Notes: generated by a model not told the origin, from the sequence alone. 64,000 bases of DNA from JAZREA01 sp045660545 (GCA_045660545.1 JAZREA010000014.1:1-64000); one strand, 5' to 3'. Positions 33,695 to 43,092 are shown, counted from the first letter of the stretch. Made by a program: numbers and translations.

Positions 33695-35386
33695 CTAGAA
33701 AATTGAAATTTGGTCATCAGACCCCGCCATATCGATAATGTCTTTTAAAGGGTCGTTGTTTTTCGTTCCGTTAAATTCATCTTTTGTCATTATTTTAAGG
33801 TGCTCGGTGCCAAGCGCCTTCTTTATTTGACCTACAAACTCCTTGTTTGACGAAATTGTGTTTTTAAACACTTCTTCCTCGAACACGACGCAGTCAATGT
33901 CGTCCTTTTTTGTAATTTGTGCCTGTTTGAGTATCGAGCCCAAGGCGGGGTTTATCACCATAAGCGCTGATATAACGCCTGATACGTCCACGTCTTTCGG
34001 CTCGTCTGCTGCTTCAATAACAGCCTCGGACACAAACTCTTGTGCAGGAGGAGCAGCAACTTTTACCTCTTGCTCCTCGCCGACTGATATGTCAAACGGA
34101 GGAAGAGTGTCGTCCTCGTAGCCCTCGTCTTCAAAGACATATTCTTCTTCGTCGTCCTCTTGGACTTGTGCTTCAAACGGCGGCTGGTCGTTTACCGGCG
34201 CAGGTGCTTTTGGCTCTTCGCTTTTTATAACAACGCCTGTCATCATCATAGCTTCAAGCTTTGCCACCCTTGCGGCAAAGGCCTCTGCCGACGGGTCTGT
34301 TGAAGGGTCGCATATTTTAAATGCCGACGCCTCAATCATAACTCTCGGGTTGGTAGATGTTTTGCAAAGTCCCGCCGTTTCAGAGAGCACCTTGATTGTA
34401 TGTAACAGGCTCTCTTTTGTAGCATTTGTTGCAATAGCTTTTAACGTTTCGGCCTCCTCGTCGGAAAGGTCGATAACGTCCGTCGGGTTTTCCATTATTT
34501 TGCATATTAATATTTCACGAAAAGCTAAAATCAGCTCGTCAAGCAAGGCGGAAGTCTCTCTTCCGGAAGCCAAAAGCTTGTCTATTAATAAAAATGCCTC
34601 TTTTATGTTTTGCTCAGTAAGTCTTTTTGCCAGTTCAATAATAGCCTTTTTGCTTACAGCTCCGGTAACGTTTTCTATGTCCGTTTCTGTAATTGTTCCG
34701 CTAACGCCGTTGCATAGGTCAAGTACGCTTAGCGCGTCACGCATCGAGCCGTCCCCAAGCTGTGCAACAAGCCTTATAGCCGACTGCGTGATGTCAATCC
34801 CGTCTTTTCTTGCTATTTCGCCTATTCTGCCCGCGATGTCTTTTGTAGAAATGCGCCGAAAATCAAACCTCTGACACCTCGACTGGATGGTCGCGGGTAT
34901 CTTGTGCGGCTCTGTTGTCGCGAGTATAAATATCGCGTGTGCAGGCGGCTCTTCAAGCGTTTTTAAAAGCGCGTTAAAAGCTCCCGTCGATAACATATGC
35001 ACCTCGTCAATAATGTATATCTTGTACTTGACGTTTGCCGGGGTGTAGGAAATCTCGTCGCGTAGCTCGCGTATGTTGTCAACACCGTTGTTAGAAGCGG
35101 CGTCGATTTCTATAACGTCTAAAATCGTGTTGTTTAAAATCCCCTTGCAGCTTGGACATTCGTTGCACGGGTTGCCGTTTGAAAGCGGATTTTCACAGTT
35201 AACCGCACGGCTCAGTATCTTAGCCGTTGTGGTTTTACCCGTACCTCTGGTGCCGCAAAACAGGTACGCGTGCGCAATACGGTTGTTTGTAATTTCAGTT
35301 TTCAAAGTGTCGGTTATGTGCGCCTGACCTACCACATCCTCAAAGGTAATAGGACGCCATTTTCTGTAAATAGCCTGATACGCCAT
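33695..35386 (-). CDS. dnaX: DNA polymerase III subunit gamma/tau
   Basis: A 563-residue clamp-loader ATPase. The start is placed at ATG 35386 (MAYQAIYRKWRPITFEDVVG), the conserved N-terminus. The longer frame runs into the SRP RNA gene. It shows Walker A GTRGTGKTTTAKI, the four-cysteine zinc site (CENPLSNGNPCNECPSC), DEVHM and the sensor SRCQRFDF. The acidic linker and C-terminal domain correspond to tau. I see no convincing slippery heptamer for a programmed frameshift. Confidence 0.96.
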   Translation of the reverse strand: MAYQAIYRKWRPITFEDVVGQAHITDTLKTEITNNRIAHAYLFCGTRGTGKTTTAKILSRAVNCENPLSNGNPCNECPSCKGILNNTILDVIEIDAASNNGVDNIRELRDEISYTPANVKYKIYIIDEVHMLSTGAFNALLKTLEEPPAHAIFILATTEPHKIPATIQSRCQRFDFRRISTKDIAGRIGEIARKDGIDITQSAIRLVAQLGDGSMRDALSVLDLCNGVSGTITETDIENVTGAVSKKAIIELAKRLTEQNIKEAFLLIDKLLASGRETSALLDELILAFREILICKIMENPTDVIDLSDEEAETLKAIATNATKESLLHTIKVLSETAGLCKTSTNPRVMIEASAFKICDPSTDPSAEAFAARVAKLEAMMMTGVVIKSEEPKAPAPVNDQPPFEAQVQEDDEEEYVFEDEGYEDDTLPPFDISVGEEQEVKVAAPPAQEFVSEAVIEAADEPKDVDVSGVISALMVINPALGSILKQAQITKKDDIDCVVFEEEVFKNTISSNKEFVGQIKKALGTEHLKIMTKDEFNGTKNNDPLKDIIDMAGSDDQISIF

Positions 35387-35467
35387 ATCAGTACCCGTGC
35401 CTTTCTGCCCACAATATAGGTAGAGGTATTTCGCTTGTGGACTAAACGAAACACCGCCGTAATTTAT

Positions 35468-35740
35468 AAAAAAACCGTACATCCCAAACTCGAATCGAAT
35501 TTTGAAGAGTATAAAGAGTTTGCAACTCAAAGCCGGCGAAGCTGTATACACCGAAGAGTCCTGCTTATTGCTGCTTCGTTCCCGACCTGACAAGGTTCAC
35601 AGCTCTCGGTCACACAGAACCGGCCTTTTCAACATTGAAATCTCGACATTGACCTGCAAAATTCAACCCTCATAAGGGCATTCGTCCCCATTATAGCGGA
35701 TTATGGGTACAAGGCACCGCTAACGCCCCGACTAGTACGG
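35468..35740 (-). ncRNA. ffs: Signal recognition particle RNA, large bacterial type
   Basis: The minus strand carries the Alu-domain start GTCGGGGCGTTAGCGGTGCC, followed by the S-domain tip with GAACCTTGTCAGGTCGGGAAC and GAAGCAGCA, the universal SRP RNA core. The 5' end CCGTAC at 35735-35740 pairs with GTACGG at the 3' end (35475-35480), followed by seven T residues. A TATAAT box lies at 35746-35751. Length is about 270 nt, as in Bacillus and Clostridia. Its position before dnaX is conserved in Firmicutes. Exact ends are estimated. Confidence 0.92.
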
Positions 35741-35892
35741 ATGGTATTATAACGGCGCTTTGTCGCCGGTATAACCTTTGCTTTTTTGTGGTGTTTTTCG
35801 GTTTTTAAAATACCCCGATTACCACTTTAATATTATACTATAAAAAGACATAAATTTCAACCTATTTTTAAAACAAATATCGGTAAAACCCC

Positions 35893-36873
35893 TTAGCCGA
35901 TTCTTAAATCTCTGCCAAGGAACAGCACCGTCTCAAAGTTCCCTAAAATACGAGACGAAATCCTGGGAGAATAAGTCTCCTCCAACTGCCCGGGAGTAAG
36001 GTTGGTGCTGATTATTAAGTACTTGTTTTCGCTTGTTCTTGTGTTAATGATGTCGAACAATATGCTGTCGACATACTGTGTGCGAAATTCAGTTCCCAGG
36101 TCGTCGATAATCAAAAGCTCAACGTCCGATATAAACTCAATAGTTTTCTTTGCCTCGTCCGACGTGTTTTTGCCAAACCTGTAATCCTCAAATATCGTAA
36201 AAAGCTTTGGAGCCGAGGTGTAGAAAACGTCTTTGCCGTTTTTAATAAATTCCTTTGCAATACACTCCGACGTAAAAGTTTTTCCAAGCCCGGTGTTTCC
36301 GTAGAAAAGCATCTGCTTTGAAAGCGAGCTTCCCGCCTTTGTAAATTCGATAGCCGATTCAAGTATGTTTTTCGCGTTGTCTTTTGGCGAAATCCCGTAA
36401 TCCTCGTCGGGGGTATCGGGATAAAGAGAAAGGTCGAATTTTTCAAAGCTCGGCATCTTTTCAGCGCGGATGTTAGACCTTTTGTGCATTATTCTTTGCA
36501 TTTTTTCGCGGTAACATTCGCACTTTTCTCCGTTTTTCCAGCCCGTGTCTTTGCAGAGCGCACAGTTAAAGCTTTCCGAAAGACAGTCCTCAGGCAACCC
36601 TGCGGACTTTAATATGTCGGCACGCTCTTTAATAAGCGACTTTGTTTTCTTTTCCATGTCCTTAACAATTTTTTCGTGGTCCTTTGCTTTGCCGTCCAGT
36701 ATATCTTTGCAGGATAAAAGCGCCACCTTGCCCAGCTCTGCGTCAATCTCCAAAAGCCTCGGGAAGCGAATGTATATGTGCTTTTTTGTTTCTTCAAGTA
36801 TCGCCTTGCTGCGCTCGCGTGTCGCCTCGTATTCGCGCATTATTTCCTCGTGTATGTCGCGGTTTTGGGTCAT
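35893..36873 (-). CDS. dnaI: Primosomal helicase loader DnaI (DnaC/IstB-like AAA+ ATPase)
   Basis: A 326-residue protein. The N-terminal half has helical segments and a zinc-finger-like site (CALCKDTGWKNGEKCEC). The AAA+ domain shows Walker A GNTGLGKTF near 192 and Walker B LLIIDDLGTE. DnaI loads the replicative helicase. It overlaps the dnaD stop by 4 bp, and the pairing with a DnaD protein supports the role. Confidence 0.92.
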   Translation of the reverse strand: MTQNRDIHEEIMREYEATRERSKAILEETKKHIYIRFPRLLEIDAELGKVALLSCKDILDGKAKDHEKIVKDMEKKTKSLIKERADILKSAGLPEDCLSESFNCALCKDTGWKNGEKCECYREKMQRIMHKRSNIRAEKMPSFEKFDLSLYPDTPDEDYGISPKDNAKNILESAIEFTKAGSSLSKQMLFYGNTGLGKTFTSECIAKEFIKNGKDVFYTSAPKLFTIFEDYRFGKNTSDEAKKTIEFISDVELLIIDDLGTEFRTQYVDSILFDIINTRTSENKYLIISTNLTPGQLEETYSPRISSRILGNFETVLFLGRDLRIG

Positions 36874-37763
36874 TGTTTTTCACCTCTGCTTTTGGACAGC
36901 CTCTTTTTTAAGGCATCCATTTCAAACTTTTTGTAGTCAATCTTGCTCTGTTGCGAAAAGTTGTTAAATTTAGTAGCCTTAGGAGTAGGTACATGGTGTG
37001 TAGCCTTCACCTTCTTTTCGCGCTGGTTAACTAATACTGCGTTTATGTATTTAACCGAGAACTTGCCTGTTCGTTCTATGCATATTTCGTATGCGTTTAT
37101 AAGGTTGTCTTTTGTTGGTTTTAGTTCGTTGCACCAGCCTGCGATAACCGCCTTTTCCGTTGAGGTCAGGTTTCTTTCCAGACCAAAGAGCTTTTTAATC
37201 CTTGATTCGTAGGAGCTTGCGCGTTCTAAATCTTCTAAGTATTCTTCCGCGTCAGCGAAGGTGATAATCCCCTTTTCCGACCACTCCATGGCTATTTTTT
37301 CAACGTACCTGATTTTCGGTTTGCCAATGCTTTTGGCGTAGTTTAGCATAAGTATTATAACTGCCGCCGACATTCCAAGGTCGTTGTAAATCCAAAACAG
37401 AGTCTGCTGTTCGCCCGATGAAAGTGGTTTGCTTAGTATTTTCTCTGTCTCTTCGTAGAGTATAGCCAAAGCCTCGTCGCCCTCTGTAAATTCTGTAATC
37501 TCCTTTGCGGAGTACCTGCTCTTTTCCGTAACAGGCGGAAGCTTTTTGTCGGAAAAAATGTCGTGTCCAAGCTCTGCCCAGTAAAAAATCGCCTCGTCCA
37601 CAACGTCAAGAGGAATGTTAAGTGCAGATGCAATCTGCGCCGCACTTTTTTTGTTGCCGTCGGCTTTGTGTCTGTACGCATAAAGGTAGACGATAGCATA
37701 TTGCGCATCGGCTTTTAATATGTAGTTGTCGACAAAGTCCGTCGGTATTTTAATTTCTTTCAT
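36870..37763 (-). CDS. DnaD-domain primosome protein
   Basis: A 297-residue protein. The N-terminal winged helix (KSAAQIASALNIPLDVVDEAI) is followed by two DnaD/DnaB-like C-terminal repeats (SGEQQTLFWIYNDLGMSAAVI and STEKAVIAGWCNELKP). It acts with DnaI in replication restart and initiation. It is the first gene of the long minus-strand run and is divergent from comEC. Confidence 0.92.
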   Translation of the reverse strand: MKEIKIPTDFVDNYILKADAQYAIVYLYAYRHKADGNKKSAAQIASALNIPLDVVDEAIFYWAELGHDIFSDKKLPPVTEKSRYSAKEITEFTEGDEALAILYEETEKILSKPLSSGEQQTLFWIYNDLGMSAAVIILMLNYAKSIGKPKIRYVEKIAMEWSEKGIITFADAEEYLEDLERASSYESRIKKLFGLERNLTSTEKAVIAGWCNELKPTKDNLINAYEICIERTGKFSVKYINAVLVNQREKKVKATHHVPTPKATKFNNFSQQSKIDYKKFEMDALKKRLSKSRGEKQ

Positions 37764-37840
37764 AATAGTTCCTCTTTTATATGTTACTGGACTTATATTT
37801 TAACACAAAAAAGTGGTTCTGTAAATAAAATAATCAAATA

Positions 37841-37868
37841 TTGAAAAATTTGTAAAAACAAGTATAAT
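37841..37868 (+). promoter_or_regulatory. Promoter of the comEC-like gene
   Basis: TTGAAA (37841-37846) and TATAAT (37863-37868) are separated by 16 bp. The predicted transcription start near 37875 lies after the first in-frame ATG (37870), which therefore cannot be the normal start. Confidence 0.72.
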
Positions 37869-37887
37869 TATGTATGGTGATGGTAAT

Positions 37888-39960
37888 TTGAGCATATTTG
37901 TCTTTGCCTGTTTGTCCTTTATGATGGGCACGTTGTGCGGAATTAAGCTGCCGTTAATACAACTTGTTACTATTGTAAGTTTGGTGCTTTTTACCTTTGC
38001 GGTCAAATTGGCTGTTTTTAGGAAAATTAAATATGGAAACTTTTGCGCCATCGCCTTGATTTTACTGTTTGCGGCAGGCTCGGCGTTTGGTTATTTTTAT
38101 AACCACCAGAGGTTTAAAGATGTAAAAGCTCTTTACGGAACAGACACTGCAATCCACGGAAGGGTTTCGTCTCTTAAAAGTAACGGCTTTGTGATTGATA
38201 CAGGCGAATATGACGTTATGGTCTATGATTTTTCGGGTTCGTCAAATCTTTACGAGGGAGATGTCGTCGAGGTTTTCGGCAGGATGGAAAGTTATCCGTC
38301 CTCCAACTTCCCTGCCGATACAGATTCAAAGCTCTATAACGCATCAAGGGGTGTTTTGGGCAGGCTTTATCCGGAAAGCTTTAAGGTTACAGACCATAAG
38401 CCGTCGTACTCGGTCAGTATTCTGGGAGATAAAATGCGCGCTCTTGTGCGCGACAGAATTTATAGCAGCGGCTGTTATTCAAACGAAGGTTTAATGTTAG
38501 CTCTTCTTACCGGAGACACGTCGGAGCTTGACGACGAAACAAGGTCGGATTTTAACCTTACGGGCACTTCCCATCTTTTGGCGGTTTCGGGTCTTCACCT
38601 TGGTATATTCTTTTCGTTTTTTGCGCTGGTTATAGGCGCGTTTCGTAAAAATAAGGTGACCTATATCTTTATAAATCTTTTTGTTATGGCCCTATATGTA
38701 ATTATGGTAGGCGGCAGAGCGTCGGTTTTAAGGGCAGGTGTTATGTTTTTACTTGCACTTTTTGTGGGAATGGCCGACCGCAGAAGCGACTCGCTGACAA
38801 ACCTGTCTTTAACGGGCGTTGTCCTTTGCCTTATCAATCCGTATTATGCGGTCGATGTGGGTTTTCAACTATCCTTTTTGTCGACTTTTGGGATAGTTTT
38901 GTTCGCAAGGTTTTTTAAGAGGAAGATGATAGCCGTCCCCGTAATTGCCACCCTCTTTATGCTTCCGGTAACTGCGTATTACTTCAATAGCGTCCCGCTT
39001 TCGGGAGTTTTGTTAAATATTGTTTTGGTTTCGGTAGTGCCGGTGATAATCATATTGGGCTATCTCGGGTGTGTCTTTTTCCCGCTGGCATCACTTTGCG
39101 GGGCCGTCCTGTCTCACACACTCGCCCTGGTTTCTGCCTGCTCGTCGGTTAGCTGGCTTCGCTTTTCTTTGGCGTCGCCGTCGCCCTTTGTGGTTGTGGT
39201 TTGGGTGTTTGTGGTTTTCTTTTGCTACTTTATGCTCGACGGCTTTCGGTATAAAGAGGCTTTGATAAGCGTCGGCCTCGCCGTGTGCCTTTTTGTGCTC
39301 GGTACTTTCGGAGCTGCCGAAAATGTACCAAACAATAAGGTAAACATCATAAATATAGGCAACTATAATATGCTTCACATAATAACAGACAGCGGGGCGA
39401 ATGTTCTGGTAGACTGCGGCTATGACGCAGACTCTTACGTGTTAAAATGCGGTGTGGACTTTTTCGACGTCGTCATAGTAACCGAGAACAGAAGCACAAA
39501 ATATAAAGGAATAGAGGAGCTTTGTAAAAATAAAAGGGTAGGCAAGCTCATCCTGCCCGGTAGCATGGAGGGTAAAAACTTTTCTCTTGAAAAAACAAAG
39601 CCCGTGTATTATAATCAAGATAGCTATAATTTTAAGTTTGATAACGTGTCTTTTTGCGCACAAAGGTTCGATAAGCGCAGGATTTTCACTGCTGATGTAG
39701 ACGGCAGCACTATATTAATTCCGATTAATACCAAGTCTATATCCGGCCTTCCGCCAAGCGACGTAATTTTAGTACCCAATAACTGTACAGACTGTGCCGC
39801 TTATGAGTGCGACAATCCGTCGGCTCTTTTTGTGCATCCGACGCACGGCGCGGCGCTTGAAGGCGGCGCGGGACACTACGTTTCTTGCGATACGGGTATG
39901 ATTAGTATAAACTTTTTTGATTATAAAATCCCGTCCGTCAAACTACAACACGAGGTGTAA
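37888..39960 (+). CDS. ComEC/Rec2-family membrane protein with degenerate metallo-beta-lactamase domain
   Basis: A protein of about 690 residues. Start TTG 37888 is preferred because the promoter predicts transcription from about 37875, after ATG 37870, and GGTGATGG precedes the TTG. It has N-terminal helices and a soluble OB-like segment, the Competence domain (TGTSHLLAVSGLHLGIFFSF) with many helices, and a C-terminal soluble domain. That last part aligns in pattern with the ComEC metallo-beta-lactamase domain but lacks HxHxDH. VIVTENRSTKYKG stands in its place. ComEC is the DNA channel for natural transformation. Whether this protein still transports DNA is open. holA follows after 2 bp. 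Confidence 0.82.
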   Translation: MSIFVFACLSFMMGTLCGIKLPLIQLVTIVSLVLFTFAVKLAVFRKIKYGNFCAIALILLFAAGSAFGYFYNHQRFKDVKALYGTDTAIHGRVSSLKSNGFVIDTGEYDVMVYDFSGSSNLYEGDVVEVFGRMESYPSSNFPADTDSKLYNASRGVLGRLYPESFKVTDHKPSYSVSILGDKMRALVRDRIYSSGCYSNEGLMLALLTGDTSELDDETRSDFNLTGTSHLLAVSGLHLGIFFSFFALVIGAFRKNKVTYIFINLFVMALYVIMVGGRASVLRAGVMFLLALFVGMADRRSDSLTNLSLTGVVLCLINPYYAVDVGFQLSFLSTFGIVLFARFFKRKMIAVPVIATLFMLPVTAYYFNSVPLSGVLLNIVLVSVVPVIIILGYLGCVFFPLASLCGAVLSHTLALVSACSSVSWLRFSLASPSPFVVVVWVFVVFFCYFMLDGFRYKEALISVGLAVCLFVLGTFGAAENVPNNKVNIINIGNYNMLHIITDSGANVLVDCGYDADSYVLKCGVDFFDVVIVTENRSTKYKGIEELCKNKRVGKLILPGSMEGKNFSLEKTKPVYYNQDSYNFKFDNVSFCAQRFDKRRIFTADVDGSTILIPINTKSISGLPPSDVILVPNNCTDCAAYECDNPSALFVHPTHGAALEGGAGHYVSCDTGMISINFFDYKIPSVKLQHEV

Positions 39961-39962
39961 AT

Positions 39963-40946
39963 ATGATAAATGTTACAAAGCTCAAACAACAGCTAAAACA
40001 AGGACAAGTTAAAAGCCTCTACCTTTTTTGCGGCGAGGAATTGTACCTTATGGATATGTATGTCAAAAAGATTACCGACGCAGCTTTGGGCTCTGGCCTT
40101 GCGGAGTTTAATTATAGCTTTTATAACGAAGATAACGAAAACTACGAGCTTTTTGTAAACGATGTAGAGTCATACCCCGTTATGTCCGAGAAGAAGGTAA
40201 TCGTTTTAAAAAGCGTCAGCTTTATAACGCAAAAGGAGTATCAAAAGCCTCTTGCAGAGCTTTTTTCAAAGCTTCCCGAATACGTCACGGTTATAATCGT
40301 AGCGCCCGAGGGCAATAAGATTAAAAAGGCACTCATGGATGTGATTGCTAAAAACGGAGAGGTTGTCGACTTTAAAAAGCAAAGCGCCACCGACTTACAG
40401 GCGTGGATAAATATAAGGTTTAGTCGGGCGGGTAAATATATAAAGCCGGAGGACGCACAGTATCTTATCAATTTGTGCGAACGCTCTTTGGAAAAGCTCA
40501 CTGTCGAAACAGATAAGCTCCTGTCGGGAACCTCCGAGCCGCAAATTAGCCGCGAGCTTATAAATTCATTGGTCAAAGTCCCGGTCGAGTATAAAATATT
40601 CGAGATGACAGAAATGCTCCTTCGCGGCGACCTCGAGCGCGCTTACCTCGTTTTAGAGGGCTTTAAGGTCACCAAGGTTCAGCCGATAGTTGTTTTTTCT
40701 GTAATATACGGCCAGCTTTCCGACCTTTTGATGTTTAAGCTTTTGGGCGAGGAAAGGGTAAACGCTGCTGACTATATAGAGCCTAACCGCAAGTGGCTTG
40801 CGCCAAGGCTTGCGGCCGATTGCCTTAGGTACCCCAAGGACCGTTTGAGAAACGGAATGCGCCTCTGCGCCGAGTATGACCTTGAAGTGAAAAAGGGAAA
40901 TATCGAAGGCTTTACTGCCCTGGAACTTATGATGGCGCAATTTTAA
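39963..40946 (+). CDS. holA: DNA polymerase III subunit delta
   Basis: A 327-residue clamp-loader wrench subunit. The N-terminal LKQGQVKSLYLFCGEELYLMD, the central LEKLTVETDKLL and the C-terminal helical domain are typical of HolA. It starts 3 bp after the comEC-like stop behind GAGGTGTAA. comEC-holA is a common Firmicutes order. Confidence 0.93.
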   Translation: MINVTKLKQQLKQGQVKSLYLFCGEELYLMDMYVKKITDAALGSGLAEFNYSFYNEDNENYELFVNDVESYPVMSEKKVIVLKSVSFITQKEYQKPLAELFSKLPEYVTVIIVAPEGNKIKKALMDVIAKNGEVVDFKKQSATDLQAWINIRFSRAGKYIKPEDAQYLINLCERSLEKLTVETDKLLSGTSEPQISRELINSLVKVPVEYKIFEMTEMLLRGDLERAYLVLEGFKVTKVQPIVVFSVIYGQLSDLLMFKLLGEERVNAADYIEPNRKWLAPRLAADCLRYPKDRLRNGMRLCAEYDLEVKKGNIEGFTALELMMAQF

Positions 40947-40967
40947 GGAAAAATTTATAAAAAACAC

Positions 40968-40996
40968 TTGATTTTTGTTTTTTTATGTGATAGAAT
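40968..40996 (+). promoter_or_regulatory. Promoter of rplS
   Basis: TTGATT (40968-40973) and TAGAAT (40991-40996) are separated by 17 bp. The leader is about 70 nt and contains no obvious L19 autoregulatory structure that I can identify. Confidence 0.6.
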
Positions 40997-41071
40997 ATTA
41001 AAGGTTTAAAACGGATAGTCCTCTGTATGCAAGGCGTGTACATGAATGTCTATGAAGAAAGGAAGATATAT

Positions 41072-41413
41072 ATGAGTATCTTAAACGAGATCGGCAAGGA
41101 GCAGCTTCGTACAGACCTTCCGCAGATAAACATCGGTGATACCGTTCATGTTTACATCAAGGTTAAGGAAGGTACAAGAGAAAGAGTCCAGATGTTTGAA
41201 GGCACAGTTATTGCTAAAAAACATGGTGGCATTTCCGAAACTTTCACAGTACGCAGAGTGTCTTACGGCGTAGGAGTTGAAAAGACTTTCCTTATTAACT
41301 CACCTAACATCGACCGTATCGACGTAATCCGCAGAGGTAAAGTTCGTCGTGCTAAGCTCTATTACTTACGTGACAGAGTTGGTAAGGCTGCTAAGGTTAA
41401 AGAAAAACTTTAA
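41072..41413 (+). CDS. rplS: 50S ribosomal protein L19
   Basis: A 113-residue protein starting MSILNEIGKEQLRTDLPQI at ATG 41072 behind AAAGGAAGA. The core FEGTVIAKKHGGISETFTVRR and the C-terminal RRAKLYYLRDRVGKAAKV are diagnostic. The upstream extension to 41027 is rejected. L19 is here monocistronic, apart from its usual trmD-rimM neighbours. Confidence 0.97.
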   Translation: MSILNEIGKEQLRTDLPQINIGDTVHVYIKVKEGTRERVQMFEGTVIAKKHGGISETFTVRRVSYGVGVEKTFLINSPNIDRIDVIRRGKVRRAKLYYLRDRVGKAAKVKEKL

Positions 41414-41417
41414 TACG

Positions 41418-41461
41418 AAATTAAAATGGTGCACAGCGTTTGCTGAGCACCCTTTTAATTT
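41418..41461. terminator. Terminator between rplS and the lipid kinase gene
   Basis: AAATTAAAA, GGTGC and CAGC arms pair with GCTG, GCACC and TTTTAATTT, giving a long stem with one-base bulges. It serves convergent genes. Confidence 0.85.
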
Positions 41462-41471
41462 ATATAGACGT

Positions 41472-42362
41472 TTATTTAATTATCCGTATTTTTTGAGGGA
41501 TGTTTTTAATAACCATAGAGGTCTTTCCTCTGGCATATTCCCCGTCGAGCGACCAGGTAACGTTTCCGGGCATGAATAGTTCTACGGTTGAAGCCTTGCA
41601 AAAGTCAAACACTTTTGTGTCGCTGACGTCTCCGGAGGTAATCCCCGTAACAATCCTCATCAGCTCGTTTGGGTTTTTCGGCTTTTTAATCATCAGTATT
41701 TCAAACAGCCCGTCGCTCAGATCGACGAGGCTTTCGTTGTATTTGAACATTCCTCCGACAGACGTAGAGTTTGTAATTCCGCCGTAGATGTATTCGCCCT
41801 CGTGCGCAATCCCGTCTGCTATGAATTTAACCTTGTAGGTTTCTATGTTTGTGATGTTCGCAATCCCGTCAAACACATACGCCATGTGCCCCAACGTGTT
41901 TTTTGCAGTCTGCGGAGTGTTGTATGAAGATGACGTAAACATCCCGAACGAAGCGATGTAGCAAAAATAGTGCGAGGAAGAAAACTGCCCGATGTCTATT
42001 GAAAATTCATCTTTATGGTTTGCAATAGCCTTTGTGGCTTTTTTTATGTCTGTTTCCAGACCAAGCGTTCTTGCAAAGTCGTTGGTGCTTCCTGCGGGTA
42101 TGTGGCCAATCGGTATGTCCTCTCCGCTTAGTACAACTCCTGTTATAACCTCGTTTAGTGTGCCGTCGCCGCCGCAACAGACGATAATATCGTACCCGTC
42201 AGCCTTTGCTTTTGAGGCAACGTCCGTTGCGTTTCCCTTCTTCGTAGTCATATGAGTAGTTACACGGTGGCCCGCTTTGCAAAGAATTTGTATCACATCA
42301 AAGAGCATTCCTTTAATTTTCATTCTTCCTGAGCATGGGTTAATGATTAAAAGTATGTTCAT
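41472..42362 (-). CDS. YegS/DgkB-type lipid kinase (diacylglycerol kinase catalytic domain)
   Basis: A 296-residue protein. ATG 42362 after GGGAGGG gives MNILLIINPCSGRMK, with the N-terminal glycine-rich fold and the ATP motif GGDGTLNEVI near 62, then GSTNDFARTLGL. Family members phosphorylate diacylglycerol or related lipids. The exact lipid cannot be read. It is a single-gene unit. Confidence 0.92.
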   Translation of the reverse strand: MNILLIINPCSGRMKIKGMLFDVIQILCKAGHRVTTHMTTKKGNATDVASKAKADGYDIIVCCGGDGTLNEVITGVVLSGEDIPIGHIPAGSTNDFARTLGLETDIKKATKAIANHKDEFSIDIGQFSSSHYFCYIASFGMFTSSSYNTPQTAKNTLGHMAYVFDGIANITNIETYKVKFIADGIAHEGEYIYGGITNSTSVGGMFKYNESLVDLSDGLFEILMIKKPKNPNELMRIVTGITSGDVSDTKVFDFCKASTVELFMPGNVTWSLDGEYARGKTSMVIKNIPQKIRIIK

Positions 42363-42425
42363 AATAAAACCCTCCCGTATTTTAATAACATTATATATCA
42401 ATTTTCTCAAATTTTCAATTTTTTA

Positions 42426-42454
42426 TTGAAAAAAATATTACTTTAAAGTATAAT
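42426..42454 (+). promoter_or_regulatory. Promoter of the membrane-anchored protein gene at 42.5 kb
   Basis: TTGAAA (42426-42431) and TATAAT (42449-42454) are separated by 17 bp, about 57 bp before the start codon. Confidence 0.7.
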
Positions 42455-42511
42455 TAAACAAGATTAAGCGTTTGTAACTAACATATCCGCTTTCGTTTCA
42501 GGAGGTTTTGT

Positions 42512-43090
42512 ATGAATAAAAAGCTTTGGTTTTCTCTGGCGGCGGTTGCAGTAATCGTGCCCGTAATAATTGTACTTGTGATGTTTTTCGGAGGCGGCGC
42601 GGACGATACTTCCCTTCCGTCAACAGGCAAAGGCGATGTAACAGAAGGCAACCACGACGGACTTTTAAAATACACGTCCGAGTACGGCTATTCGGTAGAG
42701 TATAAAGACCGTTTCGAAATTGATGACAGCATGCCGCAGTTCGACTTTTACGTTCACGATGAAACAAAGGACGCCCAGGTAGGCATCAGCGTTTCTAAAA
42801 ATAACGGAGAGTTTTCGGACATCACCAACCAGGAAGAATGGGAGTCAAAAATGTCCGATTTTGGCAAGTGTAACGATTTTACAATAACTACACTTGGCGG
42901 AGCAAGGGCATGTGTTGCACACTATTATAGGGGCGATACGACAAACAACTTGTACTACGACATTTTGATTGCAGTAATGGAAGGCGAGGAATATTGTTAC
43001 ACCTACGCATACACCGCAACTCAAAACGCAACATCTGCCGACACACAGTATTTGTCAGATATTTTGTACTCGTTTAAGTTAGAAGAATAA
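42512..43090 (+). CDS. Membrane-anchored extracytoplasmic protein of unknown function
   Basis: A 192-residue protein with one N-terminal membrane helix (residues 6-26), a short acidic linker and a soluble domain of about 140 residues. The pattern YTSEYGYSVEYKDRFEI and the C-terminal QYLSDILYSFKLEE resemble PsbP-like or DUF-type domains that follow a signal anchor in Clostridia, but I cannot name the family. ATG follows AGGAGGTTTTGT. It is monocistronic with its own promoter and terminator. Confidence 0.78.
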   Translation: MNKKLWFSLAAVAVIVPVIIVLVMFFGGGADDTSLPSTGKGDVTEGNHDGLLKYTSEYGYSVEYKDRFEIDDSMPQFDFYVHDETKDAQVGISVSKNNGEFSDITNQEEWESKMSDFGKCNDFTITTLGGARACVAHYYRGDTTNNLYYDILIAVMEGEEYCYTYAYTATQNATSADTQYLSDILYSFKLEE

Positions 43091-43092
43091 TT

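Noticed and set aside
34170..34260. Programmed frameshift in dnaX giving a gamma form
   Set aside because: The A-rich stretch at the linker (ATAAAAAGCG in coding orientation) is not a proper slippery heptamer in the reading frame and no following stem was seen.
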